Shown one piece after another: positions 17,176 through 25,664 of a stretch of 45,576 nt of DNA (the stretch's first letter is position 1; each line of letters opens with the position of its first letter). Source of the stretch: Bacillota bacterium (GTDB taxonomy: Bacteria; Bacillota; Clostridia; Oscillospirales; Ruminococcaceae); contig JAEWGD010000017.1 of assembly GCA_023388515.1 (NCBI GenBank), forward strand, positions 1 to 45,576, given 5' to 3'. Made by a program: the position numbers and the translations under genes. A model generated the notes under the pieces. It was given only the letters and a program-made list of their open reading frames with translations. It was not told where the DNA came from and did not search any database.

Positions 17176-18225
17176 ATGAAAACAAGGAAAAAAATTGCTG
17201 TTATTTTTCTGTCACTGCTTATGTGCGTTATTACTGCTTCCTGTGGGATTAGTGACTATATTTTTGAACCACAAGATGAGGACTCTTCAGAGTCTAAGGT
17301 AACTGAAGTAGAGGACTCTTCAGAGTCTAAGGTAACTGAAGTAGAGGTCACCCAAAAGAAAAAAACTTACGCCAGATCCACTGAAAAGGATTTTGAAATA
17401 GTCGGTGGAGTTTTAATGAGTTACACTGGTAATGAATCCCATATTGTAATCCCTAACAATGTAATCAAAATTAATGAACGTGCATTTTGGAGTATAAATA
17501 CTTTGGAGTCGGTTGTAATACCAGGTTCAGTTAAAGAAATAGGCAGTTCTGCGTTTTGGAGCTGTGCTGGACTCGAGTTTGTGCATATTGCTGAGGGAGT
17601 GAGAACCATTGATAAGTCTGTGTTTTGGAGCTGTCCATCGCTTGCAGATGTTAATCTTCCCAAATCTGTCACAGAAATAGAAGACTCTGCCTTTGCAAAC
17701 TGCGATGCGTTAAAAATCCATGCTCCTAAAGATTCAGTTTCAGAGAGTTATGCGATAAAAAACAAAATTACATATGATAATTCAATTGTCGTTTATTCAC
17801 CAGATGAAGAAAGTAAGAAGACAAAAATTCCTGCGTCTAAGTATCAGTACGGAACGTTTACCTCTTTTGAAATTGAAGACGGCATTACAGAAATTGGAGC
17901 AGATGCTTTTAGCTATTGTAAGACATTGGAAATGATGAAGATTCCGAGCAGTGTCAGGAAAATCGGAGGTAATGCTTTTGAATATTGCTATTCATTGTCA
18001 TTTGTTGACATAGATGACGGTTGCGTGGAAATCGGAAGTGGTGCATTTGAATACTGTCGTTCATTGAAGGACGCAAATATTCCTGAAAGTGTTGAAAAAA
18101 TTGAGGATTCCGCTTTTGATTATTGTGGGGAGGATTTTACAATTCATACCCCAAAAGGCTCTTACGCTGAAAGCTTTGCTATTAAAAAAGGTTTTGCATA
18201 CGATAATACTGATGTAGAAAAATAA
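17176..18225 (+). CDS. Leucine-rich-repeat (BspA-type, LRR_5) lipoprotein
   Basis: A 349-residue surface protein. The signal MKTRKKIAVIFLSLLMCVITASC ends in a lipid cysteine at 23 (split: ...LLMCVITASC). A charged linker (about 35-70) contains an exact 11-residue duplication. Then come BspA-type leucine-rich repeats with the unit I-x-x-x-AF-x-x-C-x-x-L-x-x-V-x-IP. About three lie at 95-170 and three more at 240-335, separated by an insert and each ending in an SYAIKNK/SFAIKKG cap. Such proteins usually bind host or cell-surface ligands. GTG 17167 has better Shine-Dalgarno spacing (AAAGG, six bases) and may be the true start. Confidence 0.82.
   Translation: MKTRKKIAVIFLSLLMCVITASCGISDYIFEPQDEDSSESKVTEVEDSSESKVTEVEVTQKKKTYARSTEKDFEIVGGVLMSYTGNESHIVIPNNVIKINERAFWSINTLESVVIPGSVKEIGSSAFWSCAGLEFVHIAEGVRTIDKSVFWSCPSLADVNLPKSVTEIEDSAFANCDALKIHAPKDSVSESYAIKNKITYDNSIVVYSPDEESKKTKIPASKYQYGTFTSFEIEDGITEIGADAFSYCKTLEMMKIPSSVRKIGGNAFEYCYSLSFVDIDDGCVEIGSGAFEYCRSLKDANIPESVEKIEDSAFDYCGEDFTIHTPKGSYAESFAIKKGFAYDNTDVEK
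17278..17343 (+). repeat. Exact 33-base tandem duplication inside the LRR lipoprotein
   Basis: 17278-17310 and 17311-17343 are identical and in frame, encoding EDSSESKVTEV twice in the linker between the lipid anchor and the repeats. It looks recent and may vary in length between strains. Confidence 0.95.
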
Positions 18226-18232
18226 AACTTGA

Positions 18233-18571
18233 CATATTTCACTCAAAAAACCTAATTTATATATTCAAAAGTGCAAAGGAACGATACAGAAAATATCCAT
18301 AGCCAAAGTGGAAATTGGAACTTTTATTTCAACATTATCCGTTTGCTATGAAATTCAAGGTGAAATGTTAACAAAGGATATTAGTATATCTGATAGTTCT
18401 TTAAAAACTGGAGATACAGTTGATATAAAATACTCCAATGAGAAGCCAGAGGTATCAATTATTGCTGACGATGTTTACAGTTTTGCTAGCAAGAAAAAAG
18501 CAGTTCTGGCGTTATTAGCAGTTTCGATATTTATTATTCTCATAACAGGTTTTTATTTTTGGGTTATGTAA
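18233..18571 (+). pseudogene. 5'-truncated DUF3592-like membrane protein
   Basis: The open frame encodes a DUF3592-like pattern: a KCKGTI stretch, CYEIQGE, GDTVDIKYSNEKPE, then a C-terminal hydrophobic helix (about the last 25 residues). The N-terminal transmembrane helix that opens these proteins is missing. No convincing start exists: the frame begins after a stop at 18230, with only a GTG at 18308 and no ribosome binding site. It is therefore probably a remnant. A short functional protein from GTG 18308 (87 residues) cannot be excluded. Confidence 0.55.
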
Positions 18572-18643
18572 TAGACCTGTCCACTAACCTTGCAATCAGG
18601 GAGATAAGTGATATAATTGAAATGGTAGTAAACAATAAAAAAT

Positions 18644-18680
18644 AAGCGTGAAAGTCTTTAAATTAAGGACTTTCACGCTT
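18644..18680. terminator. Bidirectional intrinsic terminator at the end of guaA
   Basis: AAGCGTGAAAGTC (18644-18656) pairs perfectly with GACTTTCACGCTT (18668-18680). On the minus strand it is followed by a T-rich run (TTATTTTTTATT), fitting termination of guaA. Confidence 0.88.
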
Positions 18681-18686
18681 TATTAT

Positions 18687-20219
18687 CTATTCCCACTCAA
18701 TAGTAGAAGGTGGTTTTGTAGTAATATCATAGACAATTCTGTTTACACTTTTAACCTCGTTAACAATTCTTACAGACACCAATTCAAGCACGGCATAAGG
18801 GATTTTTGCGAAGTCAGCAGTCATGAAGTCGGTTGTTGTAACAGCTCTCAAAGCAAGGGCATAATCATAGGTCCTTTCGTCACCCATGACACCAACTGAA
18901 CGCATATTTGTAATTACTGCAAAATATTGATTAATATCTTTATCAAGTCCAGCCTTAGCGATTTCTTCTCTAAAAATATAATCTGCATCTCTTAAAATAT
19001 CCAGTTTTTCGTCAGTAACCTCACCGATTACCCTTATAGCAAGTCCAGGACCTGGAAATGGTTGACGCCAAACAAGCACATCTGACAGACCAAGTTCAGT
19101 ACCAAGACGGCGAACTTCATCTTTAAAAAGCATACGAAGTGGCTCAATAATTTCCTTGAAATCCACATAATCAGGTAGTCCACCAACGTTATGATGAGAT
19201 TTTATAACAGCAGCGTCGCCCTCACCACTTTCGATAACATCGGGATAAATCGTGCCTTGAACTAGGTAATCAACCTTACCAATTTTCTTAGCCTCCTGTT
19301 CAAACACACGAATGAACTCCTCGCCGATAATTTTACGCTTTGTTTCAGGGTCGGAAACGCCGTTCATTTTAGCCATAAATTGAGCCTTAGCCTCAACTCT
19401 AATGAAATTAATATCCCAATCAGCGAAAGCTTTTTCTACCTCATCGCCCTCATTTTTACGCATAAATCCATGATCAACAAAGATACAGGTAAGCTGATTG
19501 CCGACAGCCTTTGCAAGCAAAGCAGCAGCAACAGAGCTATCAACTCCACCAGATAATCCAAGCAAAACCTTTCCGTCGCCGACTTTTTTACGAATAGCAT
19601 TTATTGCAGTATTGGCATAATCACCCATAGTCCAATCGCCTGTAAACTTGCAAGCCTTATATAGAAAGTTTTGTAGCATTTTTATGCCATCAGCAGTATG
19701 ATTAACCTCAGGGTGAAACTGCACACCGTACAAGTTTTTACTAGGGTTTTCCATAGCTGCAAGAGTGCATGAAGTCGTGCTTGCAGTAGCAATAAAGCCA
19801 TCTGGAAGTTCAGAAATATAGTCAGAATGGCTCATCCAAGACACATTGCTTTTACCTAAGCTTTCAAAAAGCAGAGTGTTTGTGTCATAGTTTGTCAAAG
19901 TTTTCCCATATTCAGGAGTTAATGCATTTGCAACTTTTCCACCAAGAGTATGTGCCATTAGCTGATAGCCATAGCAAATTCCCAAAACAGGGATACCAAG
20001 TTCAAAGATTTCCTTACTTATCTTAGGCGAATTTTCAGCATAAACGCTGTTAGGACCTCCAGTGAAAATTATTCCAGCAGGATTTAACTCTTTTATTTTT
20101 TCTATTGGTGTTTTATAGCTGAAAACCTCACAGTAAACACTACATTCACGAACTCGTCGTGCTATAAGTTGGTTATATTGCCCACCAAAATCAAGGATCA
20201 TACAAAGCTGATGTGACAT
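18687..20219 (-). CDS. guaA: GMP synthase (glutamine-hydrolysing)
   Basis: The 510-residue enzyme converts XMP to GMP with ATP and glutamine, the last step of guanine nucleotide synthesis. A class I glutamine amidotransferase domain comes first, with catalytic C82 in GICYGYQ and the HPE pair near H169/E171. The ATP-pyrophosphatase domain follows, with P-loop LSGGVDSS (222-229). The C-terminal dimerisation domain ends KPPSTIEWE, the canonical terminus. I start at ATG 20219, since GGAG lies eight bases upstream; a TTG two codons earlier is less likely. It has its own promoter and terminator but also lies last in the minus-strand gene run. Confidence 0.97.
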   Translation of the reverse strand: MSHQLCMILDFGGQYNQLIARRVRECSVYCEVFSYKTPIEKIKELNPAGIIFTGGPNSVYAENSPKISKEIFELGIPVLGICYGYQLMAHTLGGKVANALTPEYGKTLTNYDTNTLLFESLGKSNVSWMSHSDYISELPDGFIATASTTSCTLAAMENPSKNLYGVQFHPEVNHTADGIKMLQNFLYKACKFTGDWTMGDYANTAINAIRKKVGDGKVLLGLSGGVDSSVAAALLAKAVGNQLTCIFVDHGFMRKNEGDEVEKAFADWDINFIRVEAKAQFMAKMNGVSDPETKRKIIGEEFIRVFEQEAKKIGKVDYLVQGTIYPDVIESGEGDAAVIKSHHNVGGLPDYVDFKEIIEPLRMLFKDEVRRLGTELGLSDVLVWRQPFPGPGLAIRVIGEVTDEKLDILRDADYIFREEIAKAGLDKDINQYFAVITNMRSVGVMGDERTYDYALALRAVTTTDFMTADFAKIPYAVLELVSVRIVNEVKSVNRIVYDITTKPPSTIEWE

Positions 20220-20288
20220 AAACAAAGCTCCAATCTAAATCATAAGTTTAATTGCCAATTTCTCTGTTTAACGGAAAAAGGCATAATA

Positions 20289-20318
20289 ATTATAACACTT
20301 TTTATCGAAAAAAAGCAA
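20289..20318 (-). promoter_or_regulatory. Probable guaA promoter
   Basis: On the minus strand TTGCTT (20313-20318), 18 bases, TATAAT (20289-20294), in the 114-base gap between hydE and guaA. I see no purine riboswitch in the short leader. Confidence 0.5.
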
Positions 20319-20333
20319 TAGCAGTGAAAAAAA

Positions 20334-21380
20334 TTATTGTACCTTTGAATCGCCCCTGCTTGTAACGATTTCAAAACCAGCAGAAACCACACGTTTTTCT
20401 AGGCAAACACGGCATTCAGCTGCCTCATCGCCTGTACAAATCTTATTATCATACAACGCATAAAGCTCCCTAAAACGTGTTGGGGATAGGTTTGGCATAA
20501 CAACATTCGCACCAGCCTTCAGCCCCATCTCTCTGCCTTGAGGATTAATTGTACCTAAAGCAGTGGTTGATGGAAGCAAAACTCTCGGCAACAAAAGCCT
20601 TGTAAGAGCAACCATAACAAGAGTGTCACGCAGACTTCCTTGCTTATGCTCATTAAAAGGAGTATCCTTATGAGGAATAAAAGGCCCTATTCCAACCATA
20701 TGTGGATTAAATTCTTTTAGAAACAGCAAATCATCTGCAAGATTTTCAGTTGTTTGATAAGGAGAGCCAACCATGAACCCAGCACCAACCTGAAAACCGA
20801 TTTTCCTAAGCTCTAAAAGGCAGTCGATACGAGTTTTAAGGCTCATATGCTTTGGATGTAGCTTTGCATAATGCTCTGCACTTGAGGTTTCATGACGCAA
20901 TAAATACCTATCTGCACCAGCCTCATAAAGTAATTTATAGCTACCAAAGCCCCTCTCACCTAATGAAAGCGTGATAGCACAATCTGGATATTCTGCCCTA
21001 ATCGTCTTGATAATGTCACAAAGCATTTCATCAGTATAGAACGAATCCTCCCCACCCTGTAACACAAAAGTACGAAAGCCAAGCTTATGCCCAGTTTCAC
21101 AGCACTCAAGTATTTCCGATTTAGTCAAACGATAGCGTTCTACATTGTGATTTTCGCCACGAATTCCACAGTAAAGGCAGTTGTTTTTACAATAATTTGT
21201 AAACTCAATCAAACCACGAAGATAAACTTCCTTACCATAAACAGTTTGCCTTAATTCATCAGCCTTATCAAAAAGATAATCATCATTTTCATGACTAGTA
21301 ATTACCTCAATAAGTTCATCTCTTGTCGCATTATTTTCTGTCGCAATTTTGTCGATTAGTTCAGTGAATTTTGTTGACAT
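20334..21380 (-). CDS. hydE: [FeFe]-hydrogenase maturation radical SAM protein HydE
   Basis: A 348-residue radical SAM enzyme of the HydE branch, which helps build the organometallic H-cluster precursor of [FeFe]-hydrogenase. The cluster motif is CKNNCLYC (C64, C68, C71), preceded by YLRGLIEFTNYC, a HydE/BioB-type signature. A second cysteine set near the C-terminus (C-x7-C-x2-C, in CTGDEAAECRVC) matches the auxiliary cluster site known in HydE. ATG 21380 is chosen because GGAGG precedes it; an upstream in-frame ATG lies on that site. hydF, hydG and a hydrogenase gene are not in the window. It sits 22 bases after rodA. Confidence 0.9.
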   Translation of the reverse strand: MSTKFTELIDKIATENNATRDELIEVITSHENDDYLFDKADELRQTVYGKEVYLRGLIEFTNYCKNNCLYCGIRGENHNVERYRLTKSEILECCETGHKLGFRTFVLQGGEDSFYTDEMLCDIIKTIRAEYPDCAITLSLGERGFGSYKLLYEAGADRYLLRHETSSAEHYAKLHPKHMSLKTRIDCLLELRKIGFQVGAGFMVGSPYQTTENLADDLLFLKEFNPHMVGIGPFIPHKDTPFNEHKQGSLRDTLVMVALTRLLLPRVLLPSTTALGTINPQGREMGLKAGANVVMPNLSPTRFRELYALYDNKICTGDEAAECRVCLEKRVVSAGFEIVTSRGDSKVQ

Positions 21381-21402
21381 GGTGAAAACCTCCATTTATC
21401 CA

Positions 21403-22545
21403 TTAATCCGAATCATAAAAAACATGATGTTTTTTCTCACGATGTGAATAGGTACTCATAACAAAACCTATAGCAATAAACATACTCAACATAGCAGTAC
21501 CACCGCCACTTAAAAACGGGAGAGGGATACCGATAACAGGCATAACTACTAGAACCATGCCGATATTCATAAAGCAGTGAGCGAAGATTAATGCAAATGT
21601 ACCTATGCAGATATATTTACCAAGACTATCCTTTGCTTTTCTGCTGTTTGCGATAAGCTTTAGGCAAATATAAGCTAAAACAGCCACAACTATCAGCGAG
21701 CCAACAAAGCCAGTAGTTTGTCCTATATGTGCAAAAATAAAATCATTATGCATTTCAGGTACAGCAACATAACTTCCACCGAAAAGACCTTGCCCCAACA
21801 ATTGCCCAGAGCTTAAAGCAGCCTTGCCTAAATCCTGTTGCCACTCCATTCCCAGAGGGTCGCTTCCAGGATTAATCAAAATTAGTATTCTATTCTTTTG
21901 CATATTGCTTAGGAAGTAATTCCACAAAATATAAATAGCAATAGGTGAGGCAATAAGTGCGGATATGATGTATTTCCAAGAAAGCCCTGCTGAAAAAAGC
22001 ATGAACACAAACATTATGCAAAAGACAATAGCAGTACCATGATCGCCTTGTGCTACAATTAGTAAGATTGGGACAGCCCCATGTATAATTAACAGAAGTA
22101 GTTGTAGTGGTTTGTTTATCGACTCTTGAACCTTTGATAAGTGGTGAGAGAATGTTAATATGAATGCAAGCTTTAAGAATTCAGATGGCTGAATTGTTGT
22201 AAATCCTAAATTAAGCCAAGCCTTATCGTCAGCCCCCTCACGTTGAAGTCCGAGTGAAGTAAAGGTGAGCAAAACTAAAATCATGCAGACGGGGGCATAT
22301 AAAAACCACAGCTTTGCAAGAACATGATAATCAATCAAAGAAAGTACCAAGCATATGCCGACACCGAGGACAGCAGCAATAAGTTGAGTTTTGTAGTAGC
22401 TTGAGCCGACCGTTGGTAATATATTATTTGAATAAATTGAATACAAAAGCAAAACGCTAAACCCAGCACAAAGCATAACTGGTATCAGCAGTTTTTTATC
22501 AAGTTTTTTATAAAATCTTAAAAACCACTTTAAGACCATTTTCAT
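21403..22545 (-). CDS. rodA: Peptidoglycan glycosyltransferase RodA (SEDS family)
   Basis: A 380-residue polytopic SEDS protein, about ten transmembrane helices, that polymerises lipid II during cell elongation with a class B penicillin-binding protein. Family marks include the loop WLNLGFTTIQPSEFLKLAF (about 130-150), HNDFIFAHIGQ with the conserved acidic residue, and GIPLPFLSGGGTAML near the C-terminus. RodA rather than FtsW is inferred from the short N-terminus and the lack of a cell-division gene neighbourhood. It lies 29 bases after yifB and 22 bases before hydE, so it is probably co-transcribed. Confidence 0.92.
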   Translation of the reverse strand: MKMVLKWFLRFYKKLDKKLLIPVMLCAGFSVLLLYSIYSNNILPTVGSSYYKTQLIAAVLGVGICLVLSLIDYHVLAKLWFLYAPVCMILVLLTFTSLGLQREGADDKAWLNLGFTTIQPSEFLKLAFILTFSHHLSKVQESINKPLQLLLLIIHGAVPILLIVAQGDHGTAIVFCIMFVFMLFSAGLSWKYIISALIASPIAIYILWNYFLSNMQKNRILILINPGSDPLGMEWQQDLGKAALSSGQLLGQGLFGGSYVAVPEMHNDFIFAHIGQTTGFVGSLIVVAVLAYICLKLIANSRKAKDSLGKYICIGTFALIFAHCFMNIGMVLVVMPVIGIPLPFLSGGGTAMLSMFIAIGFVMSTYSHREKKHHVFYDSD

Positions 22546-22574
22546 TTTACTACACCCCTCTTCGGAAATAATTA

Positions 22575-24104
22575 TTAGTTTCCATTCCAGTATTTTCTGT
22601 CAAGACTTCTATATTGAACAGCTTGAGCGATATGCGATTTCTTTATAACTTCTGCACCACTCATATCGGAAATAGTTCTAGCCACCTTTAATATTCTGTC
22701 ATATGCCCTAGCAGAAAGCCCCATCTTATCGAAAACATCTTTAATGAGTGAAACTGCACCATCATCCATTGGGCATAACTCTTGCAATTTATCGGGAGTA
22801 ATTCTTGCATTACAAGTAATCCCCGTACCCTCAAAGCGATCTGTTTGTATTTTCCTTGCAGTCTGTACACGCTCTCTTATAATCTCAGAGCTTTCATCTT
22901 TAGTTTTAGAGGAGATATGTTCAAACTCAACAGGAGCAACCTCTATGTGTAAATCAAAGCGATCAAGAAGTGGGCCACTAATTTTAGAAAGATAGTTTGC
23001 AACCTGATTAGGATTGCAAGTGCATTTACGTTTAGGATGCCCAAAAAATCCACATGGACAAGGATTCATTGCAGCAATAAGCATTATAGATGACGGATAG
23101 CTGATAGTTCCAGAAACCCTTGAAATAGTAACTTCTTGATCCTCGAGTGGTTGACGGAGAATTTCAAGCGTTCTTCTGTCAAACTCAGCAAGTTCGTCAA
23201 GAAACAGCAGTCCATTATGTGCAAGCGATATTTCACCAGGTTGAGGAATACTACCACCACCAGCCAATCCAGCAGTAGAAATTGTGTGATGAGGCGAACG
23301 AAACGGTCTGACTGTTACAAGGGGAGTATCTTTATTTATAAGCCCTGAAATAGAGTGAATATTCGTTGTAGCAATTGATTCACCAAAAGTCATTGCTGGA
23401 AGAATCGAAGGCATACGCTTTGCAAGCATACTCTTACCACTTCCAGGCGAGCCGATAAGTAAAGCATTATGTCCCCCAGCAGCAGCAATTTCAAGGGCAC
23501 GTTTCGCAATTGGCTGTCCCTTTACATCAGCAAAATCCAGTTCGCCGAAATAACTAGTAGGAGGTATGCTATATTCCTTTTGCAATTGAATTTTTGTAAA
23601 TCCAGAAAAATGCTCAATTATTTCAGCAACAGTCTTAACGCCGTAAACTTCAATCCCATCAACAACAGAAGCCTCATAAGCATTGTCAAAAGGAACATAA
23701 ACAGCCTTAACTCCATTCTTCTTAGCAAGCAATACCATAGGTAACACACCTTTTACAGCACGAACATCACCATTAAGAGAAACTTCACCTATAAAGCTAC
23801 TATTATCTACATCTGTATGAATATAATCCATTGCCTTTAGTATTGCAATTAATATCGCAAGGTCATGCACAGAACCACTTTTCTTTGTGTCAGCAGGAGC
23901 AAGATTTACGGTAATTCTTGCAACAGGCAACGCTATTTCACATGAACGGAGTGCAGAACGAATACGCTCACGGCTTTCCTTAACAACTAAATCAGGCAAG
24001 CCCACCACTTCAAAAATAGGTGTACCTCTACTTATATCAATTTCAACATCGACATGAAAAGCATTCAAGCCGAACAATCCTAAACTGTTAACTTTTGCAA
24101 ACAT
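22575..24104 (-). CDS. yifB: YifB/ComM family Mg-chelatase-like AAA+ ATPase
   Basis: A 509-residue protein of the YifB/ComM family. ComM is a hexameric helicase promoting branch migration during natural transformation in some bacteria. The N-terminal domain (about 1-170) has a Lon-protease-like ChlI fold with VNLAPADTKKSGS. The AAA+ core has Walker A GSPGSGKS (218-225), a Walker B region LFLDELAEF, and the Cys-rich CPCGFFGHPKRKCTC near 350. The C-terminal helical domain contains SARAYDRILKVARTI. Length is typical. In Clostridia it is often near dprA; here it neighbours rodA. Confidence 0.93.
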   Translation of the reverse strand: MFAKVNSLGLFGLNAFHVDVEIDISRGTPIFEVVGLPDLVVKESRERIRSALRSCEIALPVARITVNLAPADTKKSGSVHDLAILIAILKAMDYIHTDVDNSSFIGEVSLNGDVRAVKGVLPMVLLAKKNGVKAVYVPFDNAYEASVVDGIEVYGVKTVAEIIEHFSGFTKIQLQKEYSIPPTSYFGELDFADVKGQPIAKRALEIAAAGGHNALLIGSPGSGKSMLAKRMPSILPAMTFGESIATTNIHSISGLINKDTPLVTVRPFRSPHHTISTAGLAGGGSIPQPGEISLAHNGLLFLDELAEFDRRTLEILRQPLEDQEVTISRVSGTISYPSSIMLIAAMNPCPCGFFGHPKRKCTCNPNQVANYLSKISGPLLDRFDLHIEVAPVEFEHISSKTKDESSEIIRERVQTARKIQTDRFEGTGITCNARITPDKLQELCPMDDGAVSLIKDVFDKMGLSARAYDRILKVARTISDMSGAEVIKKSHIAQAVQYRSLDRKYWNGN

Positions 24105-24122
24105 ATGTCTTTATGCTCCTAA

Positions 24123-25214
24123 TTATAGTGTTTTATTTTTGCCATCATATATTGTTTCATACTGTGAAAAGTAGTTAGAATATTTCAACTTAAACTCCTC
24201 AACAACGTCCTCATTGTTTTCCTTAGCTGGCTCAGGTTTCTTTGAAACAACAGCAACCATCGGGTTTTCGCTTGTGTCAGCTATTTTAGTAGCGATAGGT
24301 TTTTCCGTTGGACTAGGTATTTTAGTAGCCACAAGCTTTTCATTTATGCTAGATGGCTTATTTGAAATAGACGGTTCTCTTGTTTTTAATATTTCTGATT
24401 TTACAGGTGTAACAAAATCCTTAGCGTCAAGTTTTGAAAATAATTTAGAAGTATCTGTATTGAGCTTGTTTTGTTCTGCGATATTATTTAATGTATAGCT
24501 AAGTTTAGAAGTATTAACCCTAGCCTGTTCTTTTACATTTTCCAATGTTGGCACAAGTTCTGTTATAATAGAACTAACCTGTTTATCAACAACAGGCTTT
24601 TTCGGGAAATACATATCTTCCACCTGTGGAAGTTTATCTAAAACAATTTCAAGGTTTTTATTTTTAGGTGGCTGAACAAACTGTCGATTATTAACCTGTT
24701 TATATCCCGTTGTGTCCATGCGTCCACCATTAACCTTAGAAACTGTTTGGTGAGTTGGAGAATATTCATTATCCTGTAATTCAAATCTCTCATTAAAATG
24801 AGGGAAACCGTCAAGCTTTTCAAGCTTTTTATATTCACGCAAATCCACTATTGTTATAATAGTGAGAACAAGACCAATAAATGAAAGAAATGGATTAATT
24901 GCACCCACATTAGAAAATACACCAATAACTTGAAAAGAGAAAAGGATTGCTAGAATGTATTTTGGAATGTAAGATTTAGTCCATGCCCAAAAAGCCAATC
25001 CAGTTAGAAGAAGTGACATAAAAACTTGGACTAATCCAGCTATCACTCCACTGGTACCAGTAGTTATAATTGCAGTAAATACGTTAGTAAAGGCGAAAAA
25101 ACAAGTGAAAATAAATGCGATTTTGGAGTTTCTATTTACTTTATGAAGTCTTAGAAGTGAAGTCGCAAAATGGGAACATTTTTTTTCAAGCTGAACCCTT
25201 TCCTCATTTGTCAT
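24123..25214 (-). CDS. Membrane protein of unknown function with long Lys/Pro-rich tail
   Basis: A 363-residue protein I do not recognise. About residues 28-125 contain four hydrophobic segments. From about 150 onward it is hydrophilic, rich in Lys, Pro, Ser and Thr, and probably disordered. A degenerate repeat lies near 285-330, with units such as EKLVATKIPSPT, EKPIATKIADTS and ENPM. The start has AAGGAGG. It is the first gene of a tight minus-strand run (18 bases to yifB), so it may serve envelope growth, but that rests on position only. The tail may be cytoplasmic. Confidence 0.72.
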   Translation of the reverse strand: MTNEERVQLEKKCSHFATSLLRLHKVNRNSKIAFIFTCFFAFTNVFTAIITTGTSGVIAGLVQVFMSLLLTGLAFWAWTKSYIPKYILAILFSFQVIGVFSNVGAINPFLSFIGLVLTIITIVDLREYKKLEKLDGFPHFNERFELQDNEYSPTHQTVSKVNGGRMDTTGYKQVNNRQFVQPPKNKNLEIVLDKLPQVEDMYFPKKPVVDKQVSSIITELVPTLENVKEQARVNTSKLSYTLNNIAEQNKLNTDTSKLFSKLDAKDFVTPVKSEILKTREPSISNKPSSINEKLVATKIPSPTEKPIATKIADTSENPMVAVVSKKPEPAKENNEDVVEEFKLKYSNYFSQYETIYDGKNKTL

Positions 25215-25370
25215 AAAAACGCCTCCTTGAAAGTCAAATTATAAAGATGTATTCAAAAGATAATTATAACATATATTTTTTTGGATTTCAAGCATTTAGA
25301 GTGAATAATTATGAGGAATAAGCCAATGATGGAAATTAAAAGAAAGGTAATGATAATAGGGATTTGTGTA

Positions 25371-25404
25371 CAAAAAAACGCATTCAAAAAAGCTTGAATA
25401 CGTT
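25371..25404 (-). terminator. Intrinsic terminator on the minus strand, opposite the rpoB upstream region
   Basis: AACGCATTCAA (25377-25387) pairs with TTGAATACGTT (25394-25404), one G-U. On the minus strand a run of seven T follows (25372-25378); on the plus strand there is no T run, so it ends a minus-strand transcript. Confidence 0.7.
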
Positions 25405-25430
25405 GATTGTTACAAATATGAAAAAAGCAC

Positions 25431-25459
25431 TTGACAAAGGTGACGAAGTGTAATAAAAT
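25431..25459 (+). promoter_or_regulatory. rpoBC promoter
   Basis: TTGACA (25431-25436), 17 bases, TAAAAT (25454-25459). The leader would be about 200 bases. It contains a possible helix, ATCAACAG (near 25584) with CTGTTGAT (near 25633). No ribosomal-protein L10 leader is recognisable. Confidence 0.72.
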
Positions 25460-25502
25460 ATTATAATGTATCATAATGGCTATGAGTATGTGCTTTTGAA
25501 CT

Positions 25503-25531
25503 AGTATAACATATATTATTAGAAATAGCAA
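25503..25531 (-). promoter_or_regulatory. Minus-strand promoter of the predicted small RNA
   Basis: TTGCTA (25526-25531), exactly 17 bases, TATACT (25503-25508) on the minus strand, facing away from rpoB. Confidence 0.58.
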
Positions 25532-25664
25532 TAGAAATAATAAAAATATTTTTTAATGTGTTGCCATTTGAATTCATTGTCCATCAACAGCGAATGATTC
25601 TAAGTTGTTTATAGATAGAAAAAGGAACAGAACTGTTGATTACAATTAAAAGGAGGACCCGCCT

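Larger units (their letters stand above)
25371..25496 (-). ncRNA. Predicted small RNA divergent from and overlapping the rpoB promoter
   Basis: A good minus-strand promoter (25503-25531) and a minus-strand terminator (25371-25404) bracket about 125 bases with no minus-strand protein gene. No start codon with a ribosome binding site is seen inside. The predicted RNA spans the complement of the rpoB promoter. Its 5' AAAAGCAC (about 25492) can pair with GTGCTTTT (about 25425), giving a closed-ended fold. It matches no RNA family I know. Confidence 0.45.

Noticed and set aside
25253..25531. Minus-strand frame encoding a hydrophobic 92-residue peptide upstream of rpoB
   Set aside because: No ribosome binding site, AT-driven hydrophobic composition, and the terminator at 25371-25404 lies inside it.
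25466..25664. L10-type autoregulatory leader or other known riboswitch ahead of rpoB
   Set aside because: rplJ is not in this unit and no known consensus was seen; only weak helices are possible.
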